Shown here in pieces: positions 26,780 to 36,389 of a stretch of DNA of 64,000 bases. A program made the position numbers and the translations under genes. Numbering within the stretch: position 1 is the stretch's first letter; the number at the start of each line of letters is the position of its first letter. Under the pieces are notes generated by a model. The model saw only the letters and a program-made list of their open reading frames with translations. It was not told the DNA's origin and ran no database searches. Source of the DNA: Pricia antarctica (GTDB taxonomy: Bacteria; Bacteroidota; Bacteroidia; Flavobacteriales; Flavobacteriaceae); assembly GCF_900101815.1 (NCBI RefSeq), contig NZ_FNAO01000011.1, positions 36,479 through 100,478 on the forward strand, in the 5' to 3' direction.

Positions 26780-27334
26780 CTATTTCACAACCAGACTATC
26801 CAAAAGTTGGGTGACTTCTTTGTTATACCAATCCGTCATTTCTTTGGATTTCACTACGATACTTCCTGTTTTATCGATGAGGTAAGTTCCTGCGGGATCG
26901 GGAATTTCAAGTGGCGACGGCTCGTCCATACTACGAAAGGTAATCGGAAACGAATAGTCCGTTTTTCCCATAAACTCCTCCACGGGAAATTGCGCTTCGT
27001 TGGTAACCATATAAAAGTCTACCTTGCCCGAATAGTCATCATATAGCTTTTGAATATCCCTTAATTCCGCTGTACTGGGCGTATGCCATGTGGCCCAAAA
27101 ATCGACGAAGGCTACTTTTCCTTTTGACCTTTCAAAATTAAAATTGTTTCCTTCGGCATCCCGTAACCGCCAATCGTAACTGGACAGCTGTTCTTGATTT
27201 TCAAAAGAAATAATATCCGGCGTGGAAGCGAACAATCGCATCAGACCACTTTTTGCGAAATCGCCCAAAGGGGTCATGAAAAAAGAGAGTATAAAGAGGA
27301 TCAGAAGCAGTGTATAAACCGTTTTTCTTTTCAC
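26780..27334 (-). CDS. Redox-dead TlpA-like paralogue (CGPC replaced by HTPS)
   Basis: This 184-aa protein is clearly a paralogue of the adjacent TlpA gene. Both have an N-terminal anchor ending FMTPLGDF or FFTPLGPK, an LRDAEGN-F or LADTEGN-F segment, and DIQKLY after the active-site helix. Here the active-site loop reads WATWHTPSTAEL, so both catalytic cysteines are replaced (C to H and C to S). The cis-Pro region is also changed (IPDPAGTYLID). It cannot do disulfide chemistry at this site. It may be a chaperone, a metal or substrate binder, or a gene losing function; the frame is intact, which argues for selection. Confidence 0.85.
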   Translation of the reverse strand: MKRKTVYTLLLILFILSFFMTPLGDFAKSGLMRLFASTPDIISFENQEQLSSYDWRLRDAEGNNFNFERSKGKVAFVDFWATWHTPSTAELRDIQKLYDDYSGKVDFYMVTNEAQFPVEEFMGKTDYSFPITFRSMDEPSPLEIPDPAGTYLIDKTGSIVVKSKEMTDWYNKEVTQLLDSLVVK

Positions 27335-27647
27335 GAGAGAACATTCAGATAAGCAAGAACCATTGCGCCCAAAATAGACAATATTGCAGCAAGCCTATTT
27401 ACTAAAAACAATCTATCGAACTCTTACAAAAGTTCAATAGATTGCTTTGCTGTGCTGGCTATGACGTTAACTAATTTAACGTTTTGACTTAAGGGTTTGT
27501 TTAAAAATAACCCGTATATATGCTGGTACATTTGCTCGCCAACTGAGTTGAAAATACGCGCTGTTACGTTGCTAAGGCCGCGTTTTCATCCTTATTGACA
27601 AACAACATAATTGCCTATCAATTGTACCCGCTGTTTTTGACCAGACC
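27335..27647. other. Intergenic region downstream of aconitase, with hairpins
   Basis: This 313-base gap holds a hairpin at 27409-27444 (CAATCTATCGAAC paired with GTTCAATAGATTG, one mismatch) and a smaller one at 27464-27482 (ACGTTAA/TTAACGT). The second could end transcription weakly. No gene is seen. Because acnA reads leftward, these structures lie in its 3' untranslated region. Confidence 0.45.
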
Positions 27648-29915
27648 CTAAGCCGCGTTCTCCCTTTTGATGACATTAAGTGCCGAGCCTTCGTTGAACC
27701 AACCAATCTGAGCTGCGTTGTACGTATGGTTCGCTTTTATAGAATCCTTACTTCCATCGCCATGCACTACTTCAATAGTCAATTGTTTATCTGGTGCGAA
27801 GTCCGCAATATCTACAAAGTTAAAGGTATCATCCTCTTGTATAAGATCATAATCCTTTTCGTTGGCGAAGGTCAGGCCCAACATGCCCTGTTTCTTCAAA
27901 TTCGTCTCATGGATACGGGCGAAGGATTTCACCAATACGGCGGCAACACCCAAGAAACGGGGCTGCATAGCCGCATGTTCACGCGACGACCCCTCACCGT
28001 AGTTATGATCACCGACAACAATGGTCTTGATGCCCTTTGCCTTATACGTTCTTTGCACATCGGGTACCCCGCCGTATTCGCCGGTCAATTGGCTCTTGAC
28101 AAAATTGGTCTTTTTATTGTACGCATTGACCGCGCCGATAAGGGTATTATTGGCAATATTATCCAAATGGCCACGAAAACGTAACCAAGGTCCGGCCATT
28201 GAAATATGGTCTGTAGTACATTTACCAAACGCCTTGATCAACAGCTTCACGCCTTGTAGCTCATCTGGGGTAATTGGCTCGAACGGCTCTAACAACTGAA
28301 GTCGTTCAGAATCTTTGGCCACTTTGACATCGACACTCGAACCGTCTTCACGGGGTGCCAGATATCCGGCATCCTCGACTTCGAAGCCCTTTACGGGCAA
28401 TTCGATACCCATTGGCTCGTCCAACATTACCTCTTCTCCATCTTCGTTGATTAGCGTATCGTTCATAGGATCAAAATCCAGTTTTCCGGAAATCGCTATC
28501 GCCGCGACCATTTCGGGCGAACCTACAAAAGCGTGGGTATTGGGATTACCATCGGCCCTTTTGGAGAAATTCCGGTTAAAGGAGTGTACAATGGTATTTT
28601 TTTCGTCACCTTTCATATCACTCCTATCCCATTGTCCGATGCACGGACCACAGGCATTGGTAAAAACGGTCGCACCCAGATCTTCAAAAATCTGGAGCAG
28701 GCCATCGCGCTCTGCGGTGAACCGGATTTGCTCAGAACCGGGATTGATACCGAAATCCGATTTCGGTTTTATATTTTTTGTAATGGCCTGTTTGGCTATA
28801 GAGGCCGCACGGGTCAAATCTTCATACGAGGAATTGGTACATGACCCTATGAGCCCCCAATCGACATTAATCGGCCAATTGTTTTCTCTAGCTTTAACCC
28901 CTAATTCACCCACGGGAGTCGCTAAATCGGGTGTAAAAGGCCCGTTTAAATGGGGTCTTAACTCATCCAGGTTAATTTCGATCAGCTCGTCGAAGTAGTT
29001 GTCCGGATTATCATATACTTCAGGGTCGGCGGTAAGATATTCGCGTACTTTGTTGGCTTCATCGGCAATATCGCTTCTATCGGTAGCCCGCAGGTAACGC
29101 TCCATAGAATCGTCATAACCAAAGGTGGAGGTCGTTGCGCCTACCTCGGCCCCCATGTTACAAATGGTTCCTTTTCCCGTACAGGATAGATTCTTGGCAC
29201 CCTCGCCAAAATATTCTATTATGGCTCCGGTACCTCCCTTAACGGTGAGGATTCCGGCTACCTTTAAAATAACATCCTTGGCGGAGGTCCATCCGGAGAT
29301 ATTTCCTGTCAATTTCACACCGATAAGTTTGGGGAATTTCAATTCCCAGGCCATTCCGGCCATCACATCAACGGCATCGGCACCACCCACACCGATAGCT
29401 ACCATCCCCAATCCACCGGCATTTACGGTATGTGAGTCCGTACCGATCATCATCCCTCCGGGAAACGCATAATTTTCCAAAACTACTTGGTGGATGATAC
29501 CTGCTCCAGGTTTCCAAAATCCGATGCCGTATTTGTTGGAAACGGATTCCAAGAAATCGAAAACTTCGGCACTGGTACTATTGGCGGATTTCAAATCCGC
29601 AGCCGCACCGCTTTTTGCCTGAATCAGGTGATCGCAGTGTACCGTAGTCGGTACGGCTACTTGAGGCTTGCCGGCCTGCATAAATTGCAGCAGCGCCATT
29701 TGCGCCGTAGCATCTTGGCAGGCGATACGGTCGGGAGCGAAATCGACATAATCCTTGGCCCGGGTAAAGGCCTTGGTGGGATTACCGTCCCACAAATGGG
29801 AGTATAATATTTTCTCCGAAAGGGTCAAGGGTTTGCCGGTTACTTCACGTGCCTTGTCCACACGTTCGGCCATCTTGGCGTACACCCCTTTGATCATATC
29901 TATGTCGAATGCCAT
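27648..29915 (-). CDS. acnA: Aconitate hydratase
   Basis: This 755-aa enzyme converts citrate to isocitrate in the TCA cycle with a [4Fe-4S] cluster. The cluster cysteines are visible in [12 protein letters not shown] and [13 protein letters not shown]. The substrate-binding N-terminal motif [10 protein letters not shown] and the C-terminal swivelling domain with [22 protein letters not shown] are complete. Length and motifs match the mitochondrial-type aconitase group common in Bacteroidota. It is a single gene with its own promoter at 29946-29953. Confidence 0.97.
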   Translation of the reverse strand: MAFDIDMIKGVYAKMAERVDKAREVTGKPLTLSEKILYSHLWDGNPTKAFTRAKDYVDFAPDRIACQDATAQMALLQFMQAGKPQVAVPTTVHCDHLIQAKSGAAADLKSANSTSAEVFDFLESVSNKYGIGFWKPGAGIIHQVVLENYAFPGGMMIGTDSHTVNAGGLGMVAIGVGGADAVDVMAGMAWELKFPKLIGVKLTGNISGWTSAKDVILKVAGILTVKGGTGAIIEYFGEGAKNLSCTGKGTICNMGAEVGATTSTFGYDDSMERYLRATDRSDIADEANKVREYLTADPEVYDNPDNYFDELIEINLDELRPHLNGPFTPDLATPVGELGVKARENNWPINVDWGLIGSCTNSSYEDLTRAASIAKQAITKNIKPKSDFGINPGSEQIRFTAERDGLLQIFEDLGATVFTNACGPCIGQWDRSDMKGDEKNTIVHSFNRNFSKRADGNPNTHAFVGSPEMVAAIAISGKLDFDPMNDTLINEDGEEVMLDEPMGIELPVKGFEVEDAGYLAPREDGSSVDVKVAKDSERLQLLEPFEPITPDELQGVKLLIKAFGKCTTDHISMAGPWLRFRGHLDNIANNTLIGAVNAYNKKTNFVKSQLTGEYGGVPDVQRTYKAKGIKTIVVGDHNYGEGSSREHAAMQPRFLGVAAVLVKSFARIHETNLKKQGMLGLTFANEKDYDLIQEDDTFNFVDIADFAPDKQLTIEVVHGDGSKDSIKANHTYNAAQIGWFNEGSALNVIKRENAA

Positions 29916-29945
29916 TCTATGTTTTGTTTTAAGTTATCAGTCTCA

Positions 29946-29953
29946 CAAATTTA
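29946..29953 (-). promoter_or_regulatory. -7 promoter element of aconitase gene
   Basis: On the reverse strand TAAATTTG fits TAnnTTTG and lies 30 bp before the aconitase ATG. No clear -33 TTG is found at the expected distance, so strength may depend on an activator. Confidence 0.4.
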
Positions 29954-30232
29954 CTAAAAAAGGACTAGGATTTTATGGATTTCAAGGGATATTTAGGATT
30001 TGGCACTGCGTTGAAGAAAGGACTTAATTAGTAAAGGTTCCTTTTTTGTAAGCATTGCTTTCAATGACTTATTATTATCTTGTCTTGACGACGGAGGAGG
30101 CATCTTACGAGCGCTTTCAGGGTAAGGGGTGAATTGATTGCCTGCCGGATGCCTTAAGAACGATTCGCCCGTCTTAGCTTAGGCAAGAGCCAGCAAGATG
30201 ATTCGCTGCGTTCCGCATGACGGCGTAGTGAT
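29954..30232. other. Intergenic region between the moxR operon end and the aconitase promoter
   Basis: This 279-base stretch completes the 317-base gap between moxR and acnA. A TTTTTTG tract is at its left-centre and GC-richer sequence (CTGCCGGATGCC, GCGTTCCGCATGACGG) is near the moxR end. I found no gene, promoter or terminator I can defend. Confidence 0.35.
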
Positions 30233-31186
30233 TTACAACAACTTCACAACAATATCATCCTCCGAAATACCTTCGGCCTCGGCCTTATAGTTTTTGATGA
30301 TACGATGGCGTAAGATACCCATGGCAACGGCCTGTACATCTTCGATATCGGGGGAGAACTTTCCATGGATGGCCGCATGTGCCTTTGCACCCAAAATCAA
30401 ATTCTGGGAGGCTCGGGGACCAGCGCCCCAATCTATAAACTGTTTCACAAAATCAGTTGCGGACTCTAAATTCGGTCGGGTGCTATTGACCAATTTTACG
30501 GCATACTCCACCACATTGTCCGGTACGGGGATACGACGGACCAGATGCTGCACCTCTAAAATTTCCTGGGCGTTAAAAAGGGCGTTGACGGATACATTAA
30601 CGTCCGAAGTTGTGCGCTTCACCACTTGCATCTCTTCGGCTATCGAAGGATATTTCAGTTCTATCGCGAACATGAAACGGTCGAGCTGGGCTTCCGGCAA
30701 TGGGTAGGTACCCTCCTGCTCTATCGGGTTCTGTGTTGCCAAAACAAAATAAGGGAGTTCCAGTTTGTGCCGCTGCCCGGCAATAGTGACCGATCGCTCT
30801 TGCATGGCTTCGAGCAGGGCCGCCTGCGTTTTGGGCGGGGTACGGTTGATCTCGTCGGCCAAGATGATATTGGCGAAAATCGGCCCTTTGATGAACTTGA
30901 AATTCCGGTTTTGGTCTAAAACCTCGCTGCCCAAGATATCACTGGGCATCAGATCCGGTGTAAATTGAATGCGTTTAAAGTCAAGGCCCAAGGTCTGGGC
31001 GATGGTGTTGACCATTAGCGTCTTTGCCAAACCCGGCACACCGATAAGCAGGGAGTGCCCCCCCGTGTAAATGCTCAAAAGAATTTGATCGATGACCAGG
31101 GTCTGCCCGATGATCACCTTGGCGATTTCTGCTTTAAGGGCGTTGTGCTTTTCTACTAGTTTGTTGATTGCGGCTACGTCTGACAT
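30233..31186 (-). CDS. MoxR family AAA+ ATPase
   Basis: This 317-aa AAA+ protein has Walker A in LLIGVPGLAKTL, Walker B in IILADEINRTPPKTQAALLEAM and the sensor region FVLATQNPIEQEGTYPLPEAQLDRF, all typical of MoxR. It probably remodels or matures partner complexes in the cytoplasm at the membrane; the usual VWA-domain partners are not in the window. It is the last gene of an operon with two PPIase-type chaperones, 3 bp after the SurA-like gene. Confidence 0.93.
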   Translation of the reverse strand: MSDVAAINKLVEKHNALKAEIAKVIIGQTLVIDQILLSIYTGGHSLLIGVPGLAKTLMVNTIAQTLGLDFKRIQFTPDLMPSDILGSEVLDQNRNFKFIKGPIFANIILADEINRTPPKTQAALLEAMQERSVTIAGQRHKLELPYFVLATQNPIEQEGTYPLPEAQLDRFMFAIELKYPSIAEEMQVVKRTTSDVNVSVNALFNAQEILEVQHLVRRIPVPDNVVEYAVKLVNSTRPNLESATDFVKQFIDWGAGPRASQNLILGAKAHAAIHGKFSPDIEDVQAVAMGILRHRIIKNYKAEAEGISEDDIVVKLL

Positions 31187-31189
31187 GCA

Positions 31190-32647
31190 CTATTCCTTTA
31201 CCCAATTGTTGGCGAAATCACAACTTCTATTGCTCTCGCTTACGCTGACATAGGTATCCGAAATATGTTTGTCCATCCATTTTTTAATGGCCTTATATTG
31301 TTTTTCCGTCTTGGCCAATTCTTGGATCTTGGTATAGTCCTTAGAAAAATCGGCCGTATGCTCGTCATAGCGATTCGTGACTTTGAGCAATTTATATTTC
31401 GGACCACCACCTCTTGCATCTTCTTCGATAAGCGGATAGGAAATCTCGTCATCCTTCAGGTTACGGACTTGATTGTAAAGGGTCGGATCCATCTTGGTCA
31501 GTTCAAAACGGGAATCGTAGTTAATGGGATTCCGTAAAAGTCCCCCATCGAACTTGGTCTCTTTTTCATCGGAAAAATTAAGGGCGGCTTCGGCAAAGGT
31601 ATACTTCCCGTCTATAATCTGCTGTCGGATGGTATCGAGTTCATTTTTCACTTCGTTCAAGGCCGTTTGAGAAATTTCAGGCTGCATGAGAATATGGCGT
31701 ATATCCCGTTCCTGTCCCCTTATTTTTTCCATATAAATGATATGGTATCCGAATTGGGTTTTGAACGGTTCGGAAATTTCGCCCTGCTTAAGACTGAAGG
31801 TGACATCCTTGAATTCCCTGACATAACCGGACTCTTTGGTAACACTTGGTATGTATCCGCCATCGGATTTAGATCCGGGGTCTTCAGAATACAAAATCGC
31901 CTTAACGCTAAAACTGGCATCATTATCAAGCACATCGGCCCTTATCTTGTTCAATTTGTCAATGACCTTCTGTTCTTCTTCTTCCGTCGGTTTGGGTGCC
32001 TTTACAATTTGGGCTATTTCCATTTCCGCTCCGAAAACCGGGAGTTCGTCTTCGGGAATATTGTTGTAGAACTGTCGTACCTCTTCGGGCGTAATTTCAA
32101 TCTTCTCAACAATACTCGTTTGCATTTTTTCGGAAAGCATCCGCAATTTGTTGATTTTGTTGATATCCTCGCGGAGGCTTGCCTCATCTTCCTTTCGATA
32201 AAACTTCAACAGTTTTTCCATGGAACCGGTCTGCTGTACGAACGACTGAATCTGCCGCTCTGTGGTCGCGGATACCTCATCGTCGGAAACCAAAAGACTG
32301 TCCTGTACGGCCTGATGGGCATAAAGACGGTCTTCCATAAGCTTTCCTAAAAGTCCGCATCGGGTAACGTCCTCTGTGGAAACGCCTTGACTTTTCAGAT
32401 CGATAAGGGTCTTTTCGATATCGGAATCCAATATCACATAATCCCCTACAACAGCGGCGATACCATCCAATTTTATCTTCTTGAAATTTTTTGTAGTATC
32501 CCTTTTAACATCAAGACTAGCCTCTAAACCAGGTTCGTCAGGTTCGATTTGTGTGTCGGGCAACTCGCCGGTCTGCTGGGCGAAGGTTAGGCTACACACG
32601 CACAACATCCCAAAAAATGACCCCATCCTAATCCTATTCATCTTCAT
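31190..32647 (-). CDS. SurA-like periplasmic chaperone / peptidylprolyl isomerase
   Basis: The protein is about 485 aa from the ATG at 32647, which overlaps the upstream gene by 14 bp; an in-frame ATG at 32641 is also possible. A signal peptide (RIRMGSFFGMLCVCSLTFAQQ) is followed by a SurA N-domain (IAAVVGDYVILDSDIEKTL). Two parvulin-type PPIase modules follow: the first has EIAQIVKAPKP and GGYIPSV, with the typical FGYHIIYMEKIRG end; the second begins DIRHILM. SurA-type proteins help outer-membrane proteins cross the periplasm. It is co-transcribed with a PrsA-like lipoprotein and moxR. Confidence 0.9.
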   Translation of the reverse strand: MKMNRIRMGSFFGMLCVCSLTFAQQTGELPDTQIEPDEPGLEASLDVKRDTTKNFKKIKLDGIAAVVGDYVILDSDIEKTLIDLKSQGVSTEDVTRCGLLGKLMEDRLYAHQAVQDSLLVSDDEVSATTERQIQSFVQQTGSMEKLLKFYRKEDEASLREDINKINKLRMLSEKMQTSIVEKIEITPEEVRQFYNNIPEDELPVFGAEMEIAQIVKAPKPTEEEEQKVIDKLNKIRADVLDNDASFSVKAILYSEDPGSKSDGGYIPSVTKESGYVREFKDVTFSLKQGEISEPFKTQFGYHIIYMEKIRGQERDIRHILMQPEISQTALNEVKNELDTIRQQIIDGKYTFAEAALNFSDEKETKFDGGLLRNPINYDSRFELTKMDPTLYNQVRNLKDDEISYPLIEEDARGGGPKYKLLKVTNRYDEHTADFSKDYTKIQELAKTEKQYKAIKKWMDKHISDTYVSVSESNRSCDFANNWVKE

Positions 32648-33539
32648 TGTTTTTACTATTTGTATCCATTTCATATACTTCAAATTCTTTCTTTTTGATG
32701 GCCTCGTCTATGACTTCGGTTTCCAGTTTACGTAGAAAGTCCAGTTTCCTTCGACTTAAAAGCACCCGTTCAATAGTAGGTTCGATAAAGGAAAGAGGCG
32801 CAATATCGTCCACAGGCCTCACATCGAGGATCTTGGCCAAATATACCCCGTTCTCATCCTCCAAATTTAAAAATTGTGATTTCTTTAGTTGTTTCTCCAC
32901 GTTTTCCAATGTCAAGGGCGGAATTTCATCAATGATCCGGGAGGCCGTAACCCAAATGGAATCGTTGAAACTCGTCTTTCGGAACTGAACACTGATAGAG
33001 TCGAGAACCGCGCGATCTTTTTCCCCAAAATTCTTGAGTCGTTCGGCTACTTCCACCTTGTTCAAAAAATCTTTGGGCAGGGCCACGAACCGCAGTTTTA
33101 CCAACATTTCCTTTAAACGGAAATTCTCTTTTTCCTTTTCATAAAAACTTTCGAGCTCCGCCCTGCTCACGGTCGAATCGTTCACCTGCCGCACCAAGGC
33201 CTCTTTATATGCGCGGGTGTACAAATCGGTACGATAATCAGATACCAAGGCATCGTATTCCGCCAATTTATCTTCGGTCAGGTTGATTTTTGCTTTATCG
33301 AGAAGCAGTTGTTTTGAAGCCCAATTGTTAATGTAGCTGGTCACAAAAGAAGTACTATCCTCTTTCGATAGGTTTTTACCCATAAGCGCTTTTACATCGG
33401 CTTCATACAGGTAGGTTTCGCCGACCCTCGCCAACGCCTTGGGCTGCTTTTTTCTCCAAATGGAGTCACAAGCTCCCAAAAGTACAATCACAAAAAGACT
33501 GCACATTGCGTATGAAAGGGAAGGCATAACTGATTTCAT
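32634..33539 (-). CDS. Peptidylprolyl isomerase-like lipoprotein (PrsA/SurA-related)
   Basis: The 301-aa protein has a type II signal sequence with lipobox LLGAC, so it should be lipid-anchored in the periplasm. The helical SurA-N-type region includes RVGETYLYEADVKALM and NNWASKQLLLDKAK, with SRAELESFYEKEKENFRLKE entering the PPIase-like part. No canonical parvulin active-site signature is obvious, so it may be a chaperone without isomerase activity. It overlaps the SurA-like gene by 14 bp. The promoter lies only 4 bp before its ATG. Confidence 0.85.
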   Translation of the reverse strand: MKSVMPSLSYAMCSLFVIVLLGACDSIWRKKQPKALARVGETYLYEADVKALMGKNLSKEDSTSFVTSYINNWASKQLLLDKAKINLTEDKLAEYDALVSDYRTDLYTRAYKEALVRQVNDSTVSRAELESFYEKEKENFRLKEMLVKLRFVALPKDFLNKVEVAERLKNFGEKDRAVLDSISVQFRKTSFNDSIWVTASRIIDEIPPLTLENVEKQLKKSQFLNLEDENGVYLAKILDVRPVDDIAPLSFIEPTIERVLLSRRKLDFLRKLETEVIDEAIKKKEFEVYEMDTNSKNNEDE

Positions 33540-33543
33540 TGCG

Positions 33544-33573
33544 CAAAAATAACAAAAGCCTAACGCTGCGCAA
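33544..33573 (-). promoter_or_regulatory. Promoter of PPIase-moxR operon, probably leaderless
   Basis: On the reverse strand TTG (33571-33573), 19 bp, TATTTTTG (33544-33551) match the consensus well. Only four bases (CGCA) separate the -7 box from the ATG at 33539, so transcription should begin at or very near the start codon. Confidence 0.6.
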
Positions 33574-33785
33574 GGATACCTTATTATTACTTAACAGAAT
33601 TTTGGGGGAGCGCGGTATTATTCGTTAATTTCGTTCGCGTTTTGTAATTGGAGATTTTAGAGGGTGGATTTTCGATGAACGGATGATGCGACAGATGGCC
33701 CAAGGCATACGGATGCCGCATGCCAGTAAGCCACTATTCAGACTAAAATTCACCTGTCCGACGCGCGGGCTTTTAAACTTTTTAC

Positions 33786-34025
33786 ATGGGGAAAAAAATA
33801 AAACTGATATGGGATTTTCGAGGTCCCGCAGCCGCTACCACTGCCGAACATCACGAAAAACATCTTAAGGAATATGTCGCCATCGAAGGAACGGCTTTAA
33901 ATATCACAGGTCATCACAATGTCAACGACATGCTCAGTTTTGCCTTTATGGTCGTCGAGGAAAAGGAGATGATTCCGATTCGGGATGCCCTAAAACCGCA
34001 TCGCGGGGAAATATATGAGACCTAG
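33786..34025 (+). CDS. Small conserved hypothetical protein
   Basis: This 79-aa soluble protein (MGKKIKLIWDFRGPAAATTA...) has paired histidines in TAEHHEKHLKEY and TGHHNVNDM that could bind a metal. Its composition and length look like a conserved flavobacterial protein of unknown function. It stands alone on the forward strand between the divergent PPIase operon and the serine hydrolase gene. Confidence 0.7.
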   Translation: MGKKIKLIWDFRGPAAATTAEHHEKHLKEYVAIEGTALNITGHHNVNDMLSFAFMVVEEKEMIPIRDALKPHRGEIYET

Positions 34026-34221
34026 GTGCAGCATGAACTACTTCGAGGCAGAGCTATCGACCTCGGGGAAATTCTATTGATTGAAGGTTGCGGTCCAGAT
34101 AATTTAATATTCACATCTGTCTTCGTGAGGTTTACGGCATACGACCATTTTCAAAGTATAAACTGTTAATCGGAACTGCAACCGCATCTTAAAGTTATTT
34201 CTATAAATTGAATGTATTACG

Positions 34222-35361
34222 ATGAAAATCCGCTTTCTGTTCCTCGCCGTTTTGTTCGCGGCCCTTTTCTCGTGTTCGGTTCAAAAACCAATGGGCAACA
34301 ATCCATTGGAAAATGTACTGACTTCCCAAAATCCGAACATAAAGCGGGTGATGGATAGCGTCGCGCAGTACGAGGTGCAAATCCGATACACCCAAATCGA
34401 TCGAAAAAAGGATAGTGTCATTTTTACGGACTACGATTTTCAGGTCAATACGGAAAACTATTTTTATCCGGCCAGTTCGGTGAAATTCCCCACAGCGGTA
34501 CTTGCCCTCGAAAAATTGAACCGTACCGATGAACTTGACAAGGACACTCGTTTTTACATCGAAGGGGATTCGGTAGAAACCACTTTTGCCCAGGCAATTT
34601 CAGAAATCTTTGCCGTCAGCGATAACGACGCGAACAACCGGCTGGTAGAATTCTTGGGGCAAGACGCCATAAATTCCGGACTGGAAGAAAACGGAGTCAA
34701 GCCTGTACGAATCGCACATCGATTGGGGCAACACTCCGATGCCTTGGCCACCAAACCCCTGATTATCTATCAAAACGACAGTACGACCACGATGTTGGAG
34801 GGAACGTTCAACACGGCTCCAAAACCCCTAAAATTAAAGGGGATCGAAAAAGGCTCGGGATTTTATGAAGGGGACTCCCTTATTGCCGAACCTTTCGATT
34901 TCAGCCTAAAAAATTATTATCCCATCCAAGCGCAGCACGGATTGTTGAAAAGGGTCATTTTTCCACAAAATTTTACTTCCGAAGAACGCTTTGATTTGAG
35001 CGCAGGGCAACGGGAATTCCTTTTGACCGCCATGCATACAGTTCCAAGAAAAAAAGGTTATGACCCCGAAACGTACTACGATGGCTATTGCAAATTTTTT
35101 ATGTTCGGGGATACCAAGAACGACATCCCATCGCACATCAAAATTTACAATAAAGTAGGATTCGCATACGGCACTTTGACCGATTGCGCCTATATCACCG
35201 ACAGAGAAAATGGGGTGGAATTCATGGTCACCGCCACAATTTTGGTGAATAAAAACGGTATCTTCAATGATGATATCTACGAGTACGATGAAGTCGGAAT
35301 TCCCTTTTTGGCGGAGTTAGGGCGGCAGTTATACGATTATGGGATGCATCGGAAGGATTGA
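34222..35361 (+). CDS. Class A beta-lactamase-like serine hydrolase lipoprotein
   Basis: This 379-aa protein has a lipoprotein signal (LFAALFSCS) and a serine-hydrolase fold. The S-x-x-K motif is in YFYPASSVKFPTAV, the S-D-N in EIFAVSDNDANN and a K-x-G in IYNKVGFAYGTL. These are the three motifs of class A beta-lactamases and related DD-peptidases. The large insertions and overall length differ from true beta-lactamases, so cell-wall or ester hydrolysis is as likely as drug resistance. It should be anchored in the periplasm. Confidence 0.85.
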   Translation: MKIRFLFLAVLFAALFSCSVQKPMGNNPLENVLTSQNPNIKRVMDSVAQYEVQIRYTQIDRKKDSVIFTDYDFQVNTENYFYPASSVKFPTAVLALEKLNRTDELDKDTRFYIEGDSVETTFAQAISEIFAVSDNDANNRLVEFLGQDAINSGLEENGVKPVRIAHRLGQHSDALATKPLIIYQNDSTTTMLEGTFNTAPKPLKLKGIEKGSGFYEGDSLIAEPFDFSLKNYYPIQAQHGLLKRVIFPQNFTSEERFDLSAGQREFLLTAMHTVPRKKGYDPETYYDGYCKFFMFGDTKNDIPSHIKIYNKVGFAYGTLTDCAYITDRENGVEFMVTATILVNKNGIFNDDIYEYDEVGIPFLAELGRQLYDYGMHRKD

Positions 35362-35397
35362 TGAACCACTGATATTTAGACACATCTATAATTCCCT

Positions 35398-35405
35398 TAA
35401 CTTTG
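35398..35405 (+). promoter_or_regulatory. -7 element of rluF
   Basis: TAACTTTG fits the TAnnTTTG consensus and ends 21 bp before the GTG start of the rluF-like gene. A weak TTTAG lies in the -33 position. Confidence 0.45.
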
Positions 35406-35426
35406 TACTTTCAAAAAACATAGTAA

Positions 35427-36161
35427 GTGCCAGACCCCAAACAAACCCGTATCAACAAATACCTCAGCGAAGTCGGTTATTGCTCGCGCCGAGCGGCCGA
35501 CAAACTGATTGAACAGGGTAGGGTGACCATTAATGGCCAAGTGCCGGAAATGGGCACCAAGATTAGCGATGGGGACACCGTGAGGGTCGATGGTAAGCTA
35601 ATTACCGAATCACAAGAAAAACCGGTGTATTTGGCCTTTAATAAACCCATTGGCATCGTTTGCACTACCGATACCCGAGTGGAACAGGACAACATCATTG
35701 ATTTCATCAACTACCCCAAACGGATTTTCCCCATTGGGCGGCTGGATAAACCCAGCGAGGGTCTTATCTTTTTGACCGATGACGGCGACATCGTCAACAA
35801 GATTTTACGTTCCCGAAACGGCCATGACAAAGAATATCTTGTTATGGTCGATAGACCGATTACGGAAGAATTTCTGGAAAAAATGCGCAATGGCGTTCCT
35901 ATTTTAGACACCCTTACCAAGAAGTGTGAGGTGACGCAGATTGGCAACCGCGAATTTAAAATCATCCTTACACAAGGCCTTAACCGACAGATCCGCCGCA
36001 TGTGCGAGCATCTCGACTATCGGGTAAAGCATCTGAAACGGATTCGTATCATGAACGTTAAATTGGATGTTCCCGTTGGCAAATGGCGGGACTTGACAGA
36101 AGCAGAACTCCTTGAGATCAACCGTTTGACCGCTAATTCCGATAAAATTCACAAGAAATAA
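35427..36161 (+). CDS. rluF: 23S rRNA pseudouridine synthase, RluF-like
   Basis: The 244-aa protein starts at GTG. It has an N-terminal S4 RNA-binding domain (RINKYLSEVGYCSRRAADKLIEQGRVTING) and a RsuA/RluB/E/F catalytic domain. The catalytic Asp is in FPIGRLDKPSEGLIFLT. QGLNRQIRRMCEHLDYRV with KRIRIMNV matches the RluF subgroup, which modifies 23S rRNA near U2604. The TAnnTTTG element at 35398 supports a short leader before the GTG. Confidence 0.9.
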   Translation: MPDPKQTRINKYLSEVGYCSRRAADKLIEQGRVTINGQVPEMGTKISDGDTVRVDGKLITESQEKPVYLAFNKPIGIVCTTDTRVEQDNIIDFINYPKRIFPIGRLDKPSEGLIFLTDDGDIVNKILRSRNGHDKEYLVMVDRPITEEFLEKMRNGVPILDTLTKKCEVTQIGNREFKIILTQGLNRQIRRMCEHLDYRVKHLKRIRIMNVKLDVPVGKWRDLTEAELLEINRLTANSDKIHKK

Positions 36162-36347
36162 CAATAGGTTATGTTCGTTTGACCGGTGAAAAAGTTCATG
36201 CAGAAATGGCGTAGAAGACACTTTTGACCTAAACTATCGGTAACAAATCCATCGCAATTTTTAGTAGTACCTGGCTACGTTTAAACATCCAAAAATACCA
36301 TGCGTTAATTATCATATTTTAACGCTCTATCCCGTTTAAAATCATTA

Positions 36348-36382
36348 ACTTAGAGAATCCAAAATAAGTTGGACCTCTAAGT
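36348..36382 (+). promoter_or_regulatory. Hairpin in the leader of the next gene
   Basis: ACTTAGAG and CTCTAAGT pair, with a second inner stem TCCA/TGGA and small internal loops, just 7 bp before the ATG at 36390. It would hide the translation start in the mRNA, so it may modulate translation. Confidence 0.4.
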
Positions 36383-36389
36383 ATCTGCT

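Noticed and set aside
28315..28998. Forward 227-codon Ser/Pro-rich frame
   Set aside because: Antisense of aconitase; such frames are common opposite real genes.
31667..32350. Forward 227-codon frame
   Set aside because: Antisense of the SurA-like gene, whose domains are clear.
34222..35361. Antibiotic-resistance beta-lactamase
   Set aside because: All three motifs exist but length and inserts do not match known class A resistance enzymes; called only serine hydrolase.
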